Assembly: GCF_001678495.1 (NCBI RefSeq)
Contig: NZ_JTJL01000060.1
Coordinates: 1 to 48,432 of the forward strand
Length of the DNA stretch: 48,432 nucleotides
DNA from: Gallibacterium salpingitidis
GTDB taxonomy: Bacteria; Pseudomonadota; Gammaproteobacteria; Enterobacterales; Pasteurellaceae
Reading direction: 5' to 3'
The notes under the pieces were generated by a model. That model had not been told where the DNA came from and searched no databases. It saw only the letters and a list, made by a program, of their open reading frames with translations. Below, piece by piece: positions 28,136-37,527 of the stretch; the first letter of the stretch is position 1, and every line of letters starts with the position of its first letter. A program made the translations under genes and the position numbers.

Positions 28136-30007
28136 ATGACAACTCATCTCAATTTTGCCTTAATCGGTCCACCAAATTGTGGAAAAACTGTTTTATTTAA
28201 TGCTTTAACTGGATCAAATGCTCGTATTGCAAACTACCCAGGTGTAACCGTAGATAGACGTGAAGGTACATTATTAGGACATCAACACGTTACTATTCTT
28301 GATTTACCTGGTACATATAGTTTACATACTACCAGTCCGGACGAAGAGGTATCCCGTAATGTATTACTTGGTCATTTTGGTGATATCCCCGATGCAATCA
28401 TTGCCGTTGCAGATGCAACGAATTTAAGAATGACTTTACGTATGGCATTGGAATTAAAATCTCTAGGGCTACCAATGATCATTTCGCTAAACTTATATGA
28501 TGTTGCAGTAGCACGTGGCCTGAAAATCAATACCGTCAAAATGTCTGAATTACTTGGTGTGCCAGTAATTGATACTGTTGCTGTGAGTAAACAAGGTGCA
28601 GCAAAAGTGAAAACTGCAGTTGAAACTTTAATTACTCAAGTTACACCGACAAAAAAAACAACTACTGAATTAGAACAAATCACTGATAATTTAGATAGCG
28701 AACAACTTTTCCAACAAGTCGATCAAATTCTGACGAGCTGTGTGCAAAACAGCAATGACTTACCACGCTGGCACCAAACATTGGATCATATCTTCTTACA
28801 TCCAGTTTGGGGATTACTCACCTTAATCATTGTGATGTTATTAATGTTCCAAGCGGTTTATACCTGGGCAGCACCTTTTATGGATCTAATCGAAGCCGGT
28901 TTCGGTTGGTTTGCTGAATGGGTAGCCTCTACGCTACCAGAAGGAATTGTTCGTGATTTACTTGTTGACGGCGTTATCGCTGGTATCAGCAGCGTATTGG
29001 TCTTTTTACCACAAATCACCATTCTTTTTGCGTTACTGCTTATTTTGGAAGATTCAGGTTACTTACCACGTGGCGCTTATTTACTAGATAGCTTCTTAGC
29101 TAAAAGTGGTTTATCAGGGCGTTCCTTTATTCCATTACTCTCAGGTTTCGCTTGTGCTGTACCTGCGATTATGTCTGCAAGAACGATTACTGATCCGCGT
29201 GAACGCTTAGTCACTATTGCCATTGCACCACTGTTAACTTGTTCTGCGCGACTACCTGTTTATGCACTGATCATTGCTGCAGTAATTCCAGATCGCCAAG
29301 TTTGGGGCATTTTCAATTTACAAGGGTTAACATTATTTGCTCTTTATGCCATTGGCGTAATTTCTGCTGGCTTCATTGCATTTATTTTGAAACTCTTCGC
29401 TAAACATAAAGGTAAAGTACAGCAATTCCCATTGCTGATGGAATTACCAACTTACCGTATGCCAAATTTTAGACATATTCTAATCACTCTTTGGGAACGT
29501 GTTAGCGCTTTCTTAAAACGCGCTGGAACTATTATTTTCGCACTCAGTATTATTCTTTGGGTATTAGTGAGTTTTCCGACTGCACCAGAACAAGCAGCAG
29601 CACCAGCCATTGATTACAGTTTCGCCGGCATGCTAGGGCATTATTTAGAACCTATTTTCCGTCCAATTGGTTTCACTTGGGAAATGTGTATCGCTATGGT
29701 GCCGGGAATTGCTGCGCGTGAAGTCGTTGTCGCTGCATTAGGTACAGTATATGCTGTGGGTTCGGTGTCTGAAGAAGCAGCACAACAATTCTTGATTCCA
29801 TTAATTCATAATAATTGGGGTTTACCGACTGCGCTTTCATTCTTGGCCTGGTATGTGTATGCACCGATGTGTATGGCAACCTTAGCGGTGATTAAACGTG
29901 AAACTAAATCAACGAAACAGACTTTGCTAATTACGCTATATCTTTCTGTATTAGCTTATCTGTTCGCTTATATCGTTTATCATCTCGCATTAGGAACGGG
30001 CTTATGA
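28136..30007 (+). CDS. feoB: Ferrous iron transport protein B
   Basis: The Fe(II) membrane transporter with an N-terminal GTPase. G motifs: G1 GPPNCGKT (11-18), G2 region NYPGVTVDRREG, G3 DLPGTYS, G4 NLYD. The membrane part has about 10 helices with two nucleoside-recognition-type gate repeats (LLSGFACAVPAIMSARTI and LLTCSARLPVYALI). At 623 residues it is about 150 shorter than E. coli FeoB, mainly at the C-terminus and linker; this shorter form occurs in other bacteria. The stop overlaps the start of a small Cys-rich gene (ATGA). Confidence 0.96.
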   Translation: MTTHLNFALIGPPNCGKTVLFNALTGSNARIANYPGVTVDRREGTLLGHQHVTILDLPGTYSLHTTSPDEEVSRNVLLGHFGDIPDAIIAVADATNLRMTLRMALELKSLGLPMIISLNLYDVAVARGLKINTVKMSELLGVPVIDTVAVSKQGAAKVKTAVETLITQVTPTKKTTTELEQITDNLDSEQLFQQVDQILTSCVQNSNDLPRWHQTLDHIFLHPVWGLLTLIIVMLLMFQAVYTWAAPFMDLIEAGFGWFAEWVASTLPEGIVRDLLVDGVIAGISSVLVFLPQITILFALLLILEDSGYLPRGAYLLDSFLAKSGLSGRSFIPLLSGFACAVPAIMSARTITDPRERLVTIAIAPLLTCSARLPVYALIIAAVIPDRQVWGIFNLQGLTLFALYAIGVISAGFIAFILKLFAKHKGKVQQFPLLMELPTYRMPNFRHILITLWERVSAFLKRAGTIIFALSIILWVLVSFPTAPEQAAAPAIDYSFAGMLGHYLEPIFRPIGFTWEMCIAMVPGIAAREVVVAALGTVYAVGSVSEEAAQQFLIPLIHNNWGLPTALSFLAWYVYAPMCMATLAVIKRETKSTKQTLLITLYLSVLAYLFAYIVYHLALGTGL

Positions 30008-30150
30008 TCCAATATCTTATTGTGGCAGGATTATTTATTGGTGCCATCGCCTATTTGATTTACCACTTTAAACAAAAACGTGCGAAAGGTAATTCATGTG
30101 GCGACTGTTGCCGTTGCGGAACATCAACAAAACAAAAATCTTGTCATTAA
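30004..30150 (+). CDS. FeoB-associated Cys-rich membrane protein
   Basis: A 48-residue gene that starts inside the feoB stop (ATGA overlap), so it is translationally coupled. An N-terminal transmembrane helix (about 4-20, YLIVAGLFIGAIAYLIY) is followed by a short basic stretch and a Cys-rich tail, SCGDCCRCGTSTKQKSCH, with five cysteines. This layout matches the family of FeoB-associated Cys-rich membrane proteins found after feoB in many bacteria. A role in handing over or sensing Fe(II) at the pore is plausible but unproven. It takes the place of feoC of enterobacteria. Confidence 0.88.
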   Translation: MIQYLIVAGLFIGAIAYLIYHFKQKRAKGNSCGDCCRCGTSTKQKSCH

Positions 30151-30161
30151 CATCAATTATT

Positions 30162-30191
30162 AGAGTACATTATCTACAAATAATGTACTCT
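30162..30191. terminator. Terminator after the feo operon
   Basis: AGAGTACATTA (30162-30172) pairs with TAATGTACTCT (30181-30191), 11 pairs, 8-base loop. It lies between the convergent feo operon and the deaminase gene; the T-run is weak. Confidence 0.65.
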
Positions 30192-30208
30192 TATCATATT
30201 GAAAAATA

Positions 30209-30676
30209 TTAATATTTAGTTTTATCACTTTTATTCTGCCATAATTCAAATGCGGCAATTGCTTCATTTGGCAATATTCTCTCTGCATGTAAGCGGCGAT
30301 TTTCAGGTTTAAGTGCTAACTCTTCATAAATAAAAGCATCATCAAAACCAATTTCCGCTGCATTATCTTTATTGTTGCCATAATACATCCGGTCTAAATG
30401 TGCCCAATAAATTGCCCCTAAACACATTGGACAAGGTTCACACGAGGTATAAATTTCATATCCACTTAAATCAAATGTCTGTAATTTTTCACACGCAGCA
30501 CGAATTGCACTGACTTCAGCATGAGCGGTAGGATCACAATTCGCGGTTACTCGATTCATTCCTGTGGCAACAATTTCGTTATTTTTCACAATAACTGCAG
30601 CAAAAGGACCACCTCCATTTTTAACATTTTCAACAGAAAGGGCGATGACCTTTCGCATCAACTCATTTTTTGTCAT
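30209..30676 (-). CDS. guaD: Guanine deaminase-type cytidine deaminase-fold enzyme
   Basis: A 155-residue zinc deaminase. Zinc and proton-shuttle residues are H52 and E54 (AHAEV) and C82, C85 (PCPMC). The segments GGPFAAVIVK, DPTAHAEVSAIRAAC, YTSCEPCPMCLGAIYWA and AAEIGFDDAFIYEE follow B. subtilis guanine deaminase rather than TadA, and the C-terminus ends in the similar WQNKSDKTKY. Expected reaction: guanine to xanthine, a step in purine catabolism. It stands alone, convergent with feo. TadA-like tRNA editing is a less likely alternative. Confidence 0.82.
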   Translation of the reverse strand: MTKNELMRKVIALSVENVKNGGGPFAAVIVKNNEIVATGMNRVTANCDPTAHAEVSAIRAACEKLQTFDLSGYEIYTSCEPCPMCLGAIYWAHLDRMYYGNNKDNAAEIGFDDAFIYEELALKPENRRLHAERILPNEAIAAFELWQNKSDKTKY

Positions 30677-31977
<1,301 letters not shown>

Positions 31978-31990
31978 TCTGTAAAAATAC

Positions 31991-32016
31991 AAAGTGCGGT
32001 AGCCATACCGCACTTT
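31991..32016. terminator. Uptake-sequence hairpin between dctP and dctQ
   Basis: AAAGTGCGGT (31991-32000) and ACCGCACTTT (32007-32016) are perfect 10-base arms around AGCCAT. The core word AAGTGCGGT is the Haemophilus DNA uptake sequence, and such inverted pairs often double as terminators in Pasteurellaceae. Because dctQM follow at 67 bases on the same strand, it probably acts as an attenuator. Confidence 0.85.
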
Positions 32017-32043
32017 CTCTGCTCAAGTTTGTAAGGAGCATCT

Positions 32044-32667
32044 ATGCAACACTTTAATTACCTCTGGGGAAAACTCGAGGAGTTCATGATTGCATTTTCC
32101 CTAGCCTTAATGACTTTGGTCACATTCGTCTATGTTATGTTCAACAATCTTTATACTCCTTTCTATGACCTAGCGGATGCATACCCAAGTTTAGAATCAA
32201 TCTTAGTTCCTATTGCAACATTCTGTATGACAGTCGCACAAGAAATGACTTGGAGTGTTGCTTTAACAAAATTATTTTTTGCTATGTTAATCTTTTTCGG
32301 CGCCTCTTATGGCGTTCGTACTGCGGGTCATATTGGAATCGATGCTATCGTTAAAAAATTCAGCACACCAGTGCAACGATATATCAGTATTTTTGCTTGT
32401 CTTACCTGCTTAATTTATGCAGGTATCATTATGGTAGCAAGCGTAGATTGGGTGAAAGCATTATTAATTGCCAATGTCGGCGCAGAAGATTTACAACATT
32501 TCGGTATTCAACTCTGGCACATTGGTATGATTATTCCAATTGGATATTTCATGATCTTCGGTCGCTTTGTTGAAATCTTTGTTCGCTTATTACAAGGTAA
32601 ACAAAATGATCTTGGTTTAGCTGATGAAGCGAAAGATGCTGTAAAACTACAAGATTCTGAAGAATGA
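32044..32667 (+). CDS. dctQ: TRAP transporter small permease DctQ
   Basis: The 207-residue small membrane subunit of the TRAP system. It has four main hydrophobic segments (about 14-35, 72-98, 110-132, 153-178) and the family's GVRTAGHIGIDAIVKKF motif after the second. AAGGAG precedes the ATG. dctM starts 15 bases downstream with its own AAGGAG. The C-terminal tail is acidic and cytoplasmic. Confidence 0.9.
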   Translation: MQHFNYLWGKLEEFMIAFSLALMTLVTFVYVMFNNLYTPFYDLADAYPSLESILVPIATFCMTVAQEMTWSVALTKLFFAMLIFFGASYGVRTAGHIGIDAIVKKFSTPVQRYISIFACLTCLIYAGIIMVASVDWVKALLIANVGAEDLQHFGIQLWHIGMIIPIGYFMIFGRFVEIFVRLLQGKQNDLGLADEAKDAVKLQDSEE

Positions 32668-32682
32668 GCTAAGGAGTAATCT

Positions 32683-33966
32683 ATGACAGTTGTTTTCTTA
32701 TTTGCATGTTTATTCTTCTTAATGTTTATCGGTGTACCAATTGCCGTTGCATTAGGATTATCAGGTTCTCTAGTCATTATATTATTTAGCCAAGATTCCA
32801 TCAGCTCTGTTGCTATCAAGCTATTTGAAACTTCAGAACACTACACTTTATTAGCAATTCCATTCTTCCTACTTGCAGGAGCCTTTATGACTACCGGTGG
32901 TGTAGCGCGCCGTTTGATCGATTTTGCCAACGCAACCGTAGGGCATATTCGTGGTGGTTTAGCCATTGCTTCCGTATTGTCTTGTATGTTGTTCGCAGCA
33001 CTTTCAGGATCAAGCCCAGCAACAGTGGCTGCCGTAGGTTCAATTGCGATTGCTGGTATGGTCAGATCGGGTTATCCAGTAGAATTTGGTACTGGTATCG
33101 TCTGTAACGCAGGTACTTTAGGAATCTTAATTCCACCATCAGTGGTAATGGTGGTTTATGCGGCTGCGACTGAATCTTCTGTGGGCCGTCTATTTATGGC
33201 TGGTGTGGTGCCTGGATTACTCCTTGGTGTCGTTTTAATGGTTGCTATCTATATCGTAGCACGTTTAAAAAATCTTCCAGCATTACCAAGAGCTAGCGTA
33301 AGAGAATGGTTTAGGGCGGCAAGAAAAGCATTATGGGGATTGATCTTAATGGTCATTATCCTTGGTGGTATTTATAGCGGTGCATTTACGCCAACAGAAG
33401 CTGCTGCTGTTGCTGCGGTTTACTCTTTCTTTGTATCAGTCTTTATTTATAAAGATATTAAACTTAAAGAGTGTCCTAAAGTATTGCTTGAAGCTGGTAA
33501 GTTAAGCATTATGCTGATGTTTATCATTGCTAACGCTATGCTATTTGCCCACGTATTAACCACAGAACAAATTCCACAACAATTAACTCAACTTGTAACT
33601 GAAATGGATTTACAAGCTTGGCAGTTCTTAATTGTGGTTAATATTGTGTTATTAATTGCTGGTGCTTTCATGGAACCATCTGCAATTATCTTAATTTTAG
33701 TACCGATTCTTTTCCCTATTGCAACACAACTTGGTATCGATCCAATTCATCTCGGTATCATTATGGTTGTAAATATGGAAATCGGTATGATTACACCGCC
33801 AGTTGGTTTGAACCTCTTCGTATCTTCTGCAATTACGGGATTATCTTTACCGCAAGTTATTCGTGCAGCAACACCTTGGTTATTACTAATGTTGGCGTTC
33901 CTAATTGCAGTTACCTATATACCAGCAATTTCGCTCGCATTACCAAACTGGATTGGTGCGGTATAA
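32683..33966 (+). CDS. dctM: TRAP transporter large permease DctM
   Basis: The 427-residue permease that carries the Na+-coupled transport path. About 12 hydrophobic segments are visible. Family motifs are LFACLFFLMFIGVPIAVALGLSG at the start, FFLLAGAFMTTGGVARRLIDFA, ALSGSSPATVAAVGSIAIAGM, GTLGILIPPSVVMVVYA and GMITPPVGLNLFV. It pairs with dctQ (15-base gap) and ends in a strong terminator. Confidence 0.94.
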   Translation: MTVVFLFACLFFLMFIGVPIAVALGLSGSLVIILFSQDSISSVAIKLFETSEHYTLLAIPFFLLAGAFMTTGGVARRLIDFANATVGHIRGGLAIASVLSCMLFAALSGSSPATVAAVGSIAIAGMVRSGYPVEFGTGIVCNAGTLGILIPPSVVMVVYAAATESSVGRLFMAGVVPGLLLGVVLMVAIYIVARLKNLPALPRASVREWFRAARKALWGLILMVIILGGIYSGAFTPTEAAAVAAVYSFFVSVFIYKDIKLKECPKVLLEAGKLSIMLMFIIANAMLFAHVLTTEQIPQQLTQLVTEMDLQAWQFLIVVNIVLLIAGAFMEPSAIILILVPILFPIATQLGIDPIHLGIIMVVNMEIGMITPPVGLNLFVSSAITGLSLPQVIRAATPWLLLMLAFLIAVTYIPAISLALPNWIGAV

Positions 33967-33986
33967 ATTAAGGTATCTATCACTAT

Positions 33987-34012
33987 AAAGGCGCAATTAT
34001 TATTGCGCCTTT
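33987..34012 (+). terminator. Terminator after dctM
   Basis: AAAGGCGCAAT pairs with ATTGCGCCTTT (11 pairs) around TATT, followed by TTC. A classical intrinsic terminator for dctPQM. Confidence 0.85.
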
Positions 34013-34045
34013 TTCATAAGTAATTTACCTAAACTCTATAACGAA

Positions 34046-34071
34046 ATAACCCAGCATTTCTGCTGGGTTAT
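34046..34071 (-). terminator. Terminator after ydcH
   Basis: ATAACCCAGCA (34046-34056) pairs with TGCTGGGTTAT (34061-34071), 11 pairs, TTTC loop. It lies just behind the ydcH stop, back to back with the dctM terminator. Confidence 0.75.
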
Positions 34072-34074
34072 CTA

Positions 34075-34296
34075 TCATTTATTTTCGTCATATTGTTTTA
34101 AGATGACATACATTTCATCTTTTAAACGTAATTTCATTTTCTTTAATGTTTCGATTTCCTCTTGGGTACCATATTCAATTTTATCTATCATATTTTGTAT
34201 TTTATGATCGAGTTCATTATGCTCATCAAATAACTTGGCAAAATGCTTATCTTGATTTTTTAAGACACTAATTAGGTCGCGATATTCTGGAAACAT
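34075..34296 (-). CDS. ydcH: YdcH family protein (DUF465)
   Basis: A 73-residue, highly charged helical-hairpin protein. The start MFPEYRDLISVLKNQDKHFAKLFDEHNELDHKI is the family's; GAGGAGAA lies upstream, and a 10-residue longer reading covers that site. The C-terminal LKKMKLRLKDEMYVILKQ matches E. coli YdcH. The function is unknown; the shape suggests a small coiled-coil dimer. Confidence 0.9.
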   Translation of the reverse strand: MFPEYRDLISVLKNQDKHFAKLFDEHNELDHKIQNMIDKIEYGTQEEIETLKKMKLRLKDEMYVILKQYDENK

Positions 34297-34365
34297 AATT
34301 TTCTCCTCTGGATAATTTCTCACCATTAATATAGCGTTTTTCCTAAATAGCTGCTGTGAACAACA

Positions 34366-34842
34366 TCACACTTTACCTATTTCCTGCTTAATTTTCTGTA
34401 GTAATGCTGTACAACATTCATCTAACAACGCATAAGTTTCAGCGAAATTTCTGGTGTACCAAGGATCTGGAATATGATCTTTCACCAGTTGCGGACACAG
34501 TTCTGTAATTTTGAACAACTTTTCTGGATGATAACCAAACAATGCATTGAGATCTTCCATATTGCTATCATCCATACCAAGAATATAGTCAAAATGTTGA
34601 ACATCTTGTGCTTTGATTTGCCTGCTACGAAAACCATTACTTTCAATTTTATGTAGTTCTAGCATATCAGCAGTACCACAATGCATACCTTCTCCGCTAT
34701 GCCATCCTGCTGTACCCGCACTATCTACACTAATATATTGATTCAAACCTGCTTGTTGTACTTTATGTTTAAAAATAAACTCTGCCATTGGTGAACGACA
34801 AATATTCCCCAAGCAAACAAATAACACATTGATTTTCTTCAT
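34366..34842 (-). CDS. Low-molecular-weight protein tyrosine phosphatase
   Basis: A 158-residue cytoplasmic phosphatase. The CX5R loop is C10-LGNIC-R16 followed by SP, and the general-acid loop is HIPDPWYT. The start at 34842 (MKKINVLFVCLGN) is used; a TTG four codons earlier is less likely. DSAGTAGWHSGE and SRQIKAQDVQHFDYILGMDDSN are typical. It stands alone rather than beside capsule genes with a BY kinase, so a capsule role (Wzb) is not supported here. Confidence 0.9.
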   Translation of the reverse strand: MKKINVLFVCLGNICRSPMAEFIFKHKVQQAGLNQYISVDSAGTAGWHSGEGMHCGTADMLELHKIESNGFRSRQIKAQDVQHFDYILGMDDSNMEDLNALFGYHPEKLFKITELCPQLVKDHIPDPWYTRNFAETYALLDECCTALLQKIKQEIGKV

Positions 34843-34867
34843 TTTCAATCCCAAAACTATCCAATAA

Positions 34868-34891
34868 AAAAGGCAGATTAAACTGCCTTTT
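34868..34891. terminator. Terminator after the NRAMP-like gene
   Basis: AAAAGGCAG pairs with CTGCCTTTT around ATTAAA, with an A-run on the left that becomes U's for the minus-strand transcript. Confidence 0.8.
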
Positions 34892-34913
34892 CCTTAATAT
34901 AGCAAGTATTAAA

Positions 34914-36176
34914 TCAGCTTAACCACCCTAATTCATACACAATAAATAATAGAGCAAAAACTGTTAGATATAACAACCCAATGATAGAAAGCCAATATAA
35001 TGCGCCTTTCACACGTTGTTCACCTTGTTTTCCTTTTAATGCCAGCAATAAATTCAAAGTAGCGAAAATAGGAGTTGTTACAAAAGAAGCAATCATCGCG
35101 AATTTTAACATTGGTCCTAATGCATTATTAAAGAAGAAAATGATCATCGCGCCAGCAGCGGTGGCTAAAATAAATGAAATATTTAGATAAGTCGCTCTTG
35201 TTCCTTTTTTGTGCAATAACAACCGTAAGCTTTCAACATTAGTACGTGAATAACCATCAATCACAGTCAAAGTAGTACCAAACATACAAAGGAAAGCAAT
35301 TAAAGCGATTAAACCTTTTGCCCACTCACCGATTGTTGCAGAATACATTCCTATCAATTGCGCAATATATTTACCGCCAACCATCTCTACAGGGACACCA
35401 GATCCATATTGTACTAACGCACCTAACGCTAAAAAAATAATCGCTAAAATTGCTGTGCCAATATAACCGACATTAAAATCAAAAATACCATCACGATAAG
35501 AAACTTGCGTAATACGTTTTTTCGCAACAACCCACATCGAATTGATCGCCGAAATTTCAATAGGTGCAGGCATCCATCCCATTAAAGCCACAATAAATGC
35601 TAATGCCCCCAATTGCCATGGACTTTCACTCACATATCCTTCCGGCGCCACTCCACCTCGAAAAGCTGCAATTCCCACTGCTAATACTGTAGCCACTGTT
35701 AGACAGATCATAACCAATTTAGATAAACCATCCAGCAAGCGATATTGACCTAATAACAAAATACCAAGACTGACGATCAAAACCGTTAAACTTAAAGTAG
35801 GCACCGGTAATGGCAATACGAAAGATAAAATAACCGCAGACAACAACGCCACTGCTGCTGCATTAATCATGGTGGCAAAAATATTTAATAAAAAGAAAAT
35901 CCACAGATAAAATGTTCCTTTCTCTTTATACCCCTCTAACAACGTTTTATTTGTATCTAAAGTGTATTGCACACCAAATCGGAAAAAAGGATATTTAAAA
36001 AGATTAGCCAGAATAATAATAATGGCTAGTTGCCATCCATAAATTGCACCTGATTGAGTTGATGCGATCAAATGTGATCCACCAACCGCTGCTGATGCCA
36101 TTAAGATACCTGGACCTAACGCCGAAAGACGACTTTTGATAGTAGATGGTTGTTCACCCATAGTGATTGTGTTCAT
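34914..36176 (-). CDS. NRAMP-like transporter lacking the canonical metal-site motif
   Basis: A 420-residue inner-membrane protein with 11 or so hydrophobic helices and the NRAMP fold (LeuT type). True NRAMP metal transporters have DPGN in helix 1 and MPH in helix 6. Here helix 1 reads GPGILMASAAVGGSHLIAS with no Asp or Asn in place, while helix 6 keeps MGWMPAPIEIS. Similar GPG..AAAxGxSHL proteins are widespread in bacteria and annotated only as divalent metal transporter homologues. The substrate is therefore uncertain; a metal is not supported by the usual ligands. It has its own terminator. Confidence 0.82.
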   Translation of the reverse strand: MNTITMGEQPSTIKSRLSALGPGILMASAAVGGSHLIASTQSGAIYGWQLAIIIILANLFKYPFFRFGVQYTLDTNKTLLEGYKEKGTFYLWIFFLLNIFATMINAAAVALLSAVILSFVLPLPVPTLSLTVLIVSLGILLLGQYRLLDGLSKLVMICLTVATVLAVGIAAFRGGVAPEGYVSESPWQLGALAFIVALMGWMPAPIEISAINSMWVVAKKRITQVSYRDGIFDFNVGYIGTAILAIIFLALGALVQYGSGVPVEMVGGKYIAQLIGMYSATIGEWAKGLIALIAFLCMFGTTLTVIDGYSRTNVESLRLLLHKKGTRATYLNISFILATAAGAMIIFFFNNALGPMLKFAMIASFVTTPIFATLNLLLALKGKQGEQRVKGALYWLSIIGLLYLTVFALLFIVYELGWLS

Positions 36177-36543
36177 TATTTATTCTCTTTTTTTGTACTC
36201 AATTAATGTTATCGAAAAAATAACAGCACAAAAGAATTTAGAGATCAACACAATGAAATTCCCTATATTCCAACTAAATATTTATAAAAAACTATCTTTT
36301 TATAATTTATAAGAATAAAAAAATTGGATTATCTCATAGTAAAGAGATTTGTTTGTCATCTAAAATTATCATTAGGGTTTAATTTTTTTAATGAAAATAC
36401 CTAAAGAAAAATCTAGTTGCTGATTATTTAGACTATTGACGACAAATATTGTGATAGCACTTTGTTATTTCAGACAAAAAAGTTTCACTAATTGCTAAAG
36501 TTTCAAGTACAATCTCCACTTCACCAAATTAAGCTCAATTTTT
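36177..36543. other. AT-rich gap between two divergent membrane-protein genes
   Basis: The 367 bases hold promoters for the NRAMP-like gene (minus) and the TRIC-like gene (plus). TACAAT near 36510-36515 is a candidate -10 for the latter. No gene, repeat or clear operator was seen. Confidence 0.5.
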
Positions 36544-37197
36544 ATGTTACTCACAATTCTTTATTTAATTGGTATTACTGCTGAAGCTATTACCGGGGCC
36601 CTTGCTGCTGGCCGCGAAAAAATGGATATTTTTGGCGTTATTATTATTGCTTCCGTTACTGCTATTGGCGGTGGTTCAGTACGTGACGTTCTATTAGGGC
36701 ACTATCCTTTAGGCTGGGTAAAACATCCTGAATACATTGCTATTGTAGCTGGTGCAGCAGTACTCACTATTATTATTGCGCCACTCATGCGTTACCTAAA
36801 AGCAGTGTTCTTAATTCTTGATGCCTTAGGTTTAATTGTATTTTCCATTCTTGGTGCCCAGGTCGCTTTAGATATGGGGCATGGCTTTATTATTGCCTCC
36901 GTAGCAGCAATTATCACTGGCGCATTCGGTGGTGTCTTGCGTGATTTACTTTGTAACCGTATTCCTTTAGTGTTTCAAAAAGAGCTTTATGCCAGTATCG
37001 CCTTTCTAGCAACAGCAATTTATATTGGTTTACAACAAACTCATATTCCACAAGATATTGTGATTTTAATTACTCTTGCTGCTGGATTTATTTCTCGCTT
37101 ACTAGCTATTCGTTTTGGTCTAGGTTTACCTGTATTCGACTATCAAGAGGATAAAAATTGGTCTTGGGTAGATAAATTACCGAAGAGGAAAAAATAG
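36544..37197 (+). CDS. TRIC-like channel family protein (UPF0126, YadS/YicG type)
   Basis: A 217-residue membrane protein with seven hydrophobic segments and two repeats of a TRIC-type domain. Each repeat holds a glycine/Arg-Asp motif: AIGGGSVRDVLLG (about 41-53) and GAFGGVLRDLLCNRIPLVF (about 126-144). Prokaryotic TRIC homologues are trimeric cation channels; E. coli YicG has been linked to glycine uptake. No ribosome site stands out. yqfB begins 3 bases after the stop, so the two are cotranscribed. Confidence 0.85.
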   Translation: MLLTILYLIGITAEAITGALAAGREKMDIFGVIIIASVTAIGGGSVRDVLLGHYPLGWVKHPEYIAIVAGAAVLTIIIAPLMRYLKAVFLILDALGLIVFSILGAQVALDMGHGFIIASVAAIITGAFGGVLRDLLCNRIPLVFQKELYASIAFLATAIYIGLQQTHIPQDIVILITLAAGFISRLLAIRFGLGLPVFDYQEDKNWSWVDKLPKRKK

Positions 37198-37200
37198 ATA

Positions 37201-37527
37201 ATGAACGAAATCACTTTTTATCAATGTTTTAAAACCAATATTTTAAATGGCAGTAAGACCATTACCATTCGTGATGCCAGTGAAAAAGATTTCATTATTG
37301 GTAGCATCATTGATGTTTTCACCTATGAACAACATCAATGGTTCGCCAAAATCAAAATTTTGGCGATTACCCCGATTATGTTTCAAGAACTGAATGAACA
37401 CCATGCGGCACAAGAAAATATGACCTTGCCAGAGTTACAACAAGTTATCCGTAATATTTATCCAAATACCGATCAACTTTATGTCATTCACTATCAATTA
37501 GTCACTGCTGATGAAACAGAACGCTGA
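37201..37527 (+). CDS. yqfB: N4-acetylcytidine amidohydrolase (YqfB family)
   Basis: A 108-residue ASCH-domain enzyme that removes acetyl from N4-acetylcytidine. It follows E. coli YqfB closely: ITFYQCFKTNILNGSKTITIRD, then HAAQENMTLPELQQVI, then IYPNTDQLYVIHYQL. The catalytic residues of the E. coli enzyme (Lys21, Thr24, Glu74) correspond to K19, T22 and E72. Its last 34 bases overlap the 3' end of the convergent ligase gene. Confidence 0.9.
   Translation: MNEITFYQCFKTNILNGSKTITIRDASEKDFIIGSIIDVFTYEQHQWFAKIKILAITPIMFQELNEHHAAQENMTLPELQQVIRNIYPNTDQLYVIHYQLVTADETER

Noticed and set aside
28136..30007. Truncated feoB
   Set aside because: Although shorter than the E. coli protein, the GTPase and both gate repeats are complete and the stop overlaps the next gene, so it is a natural short form.
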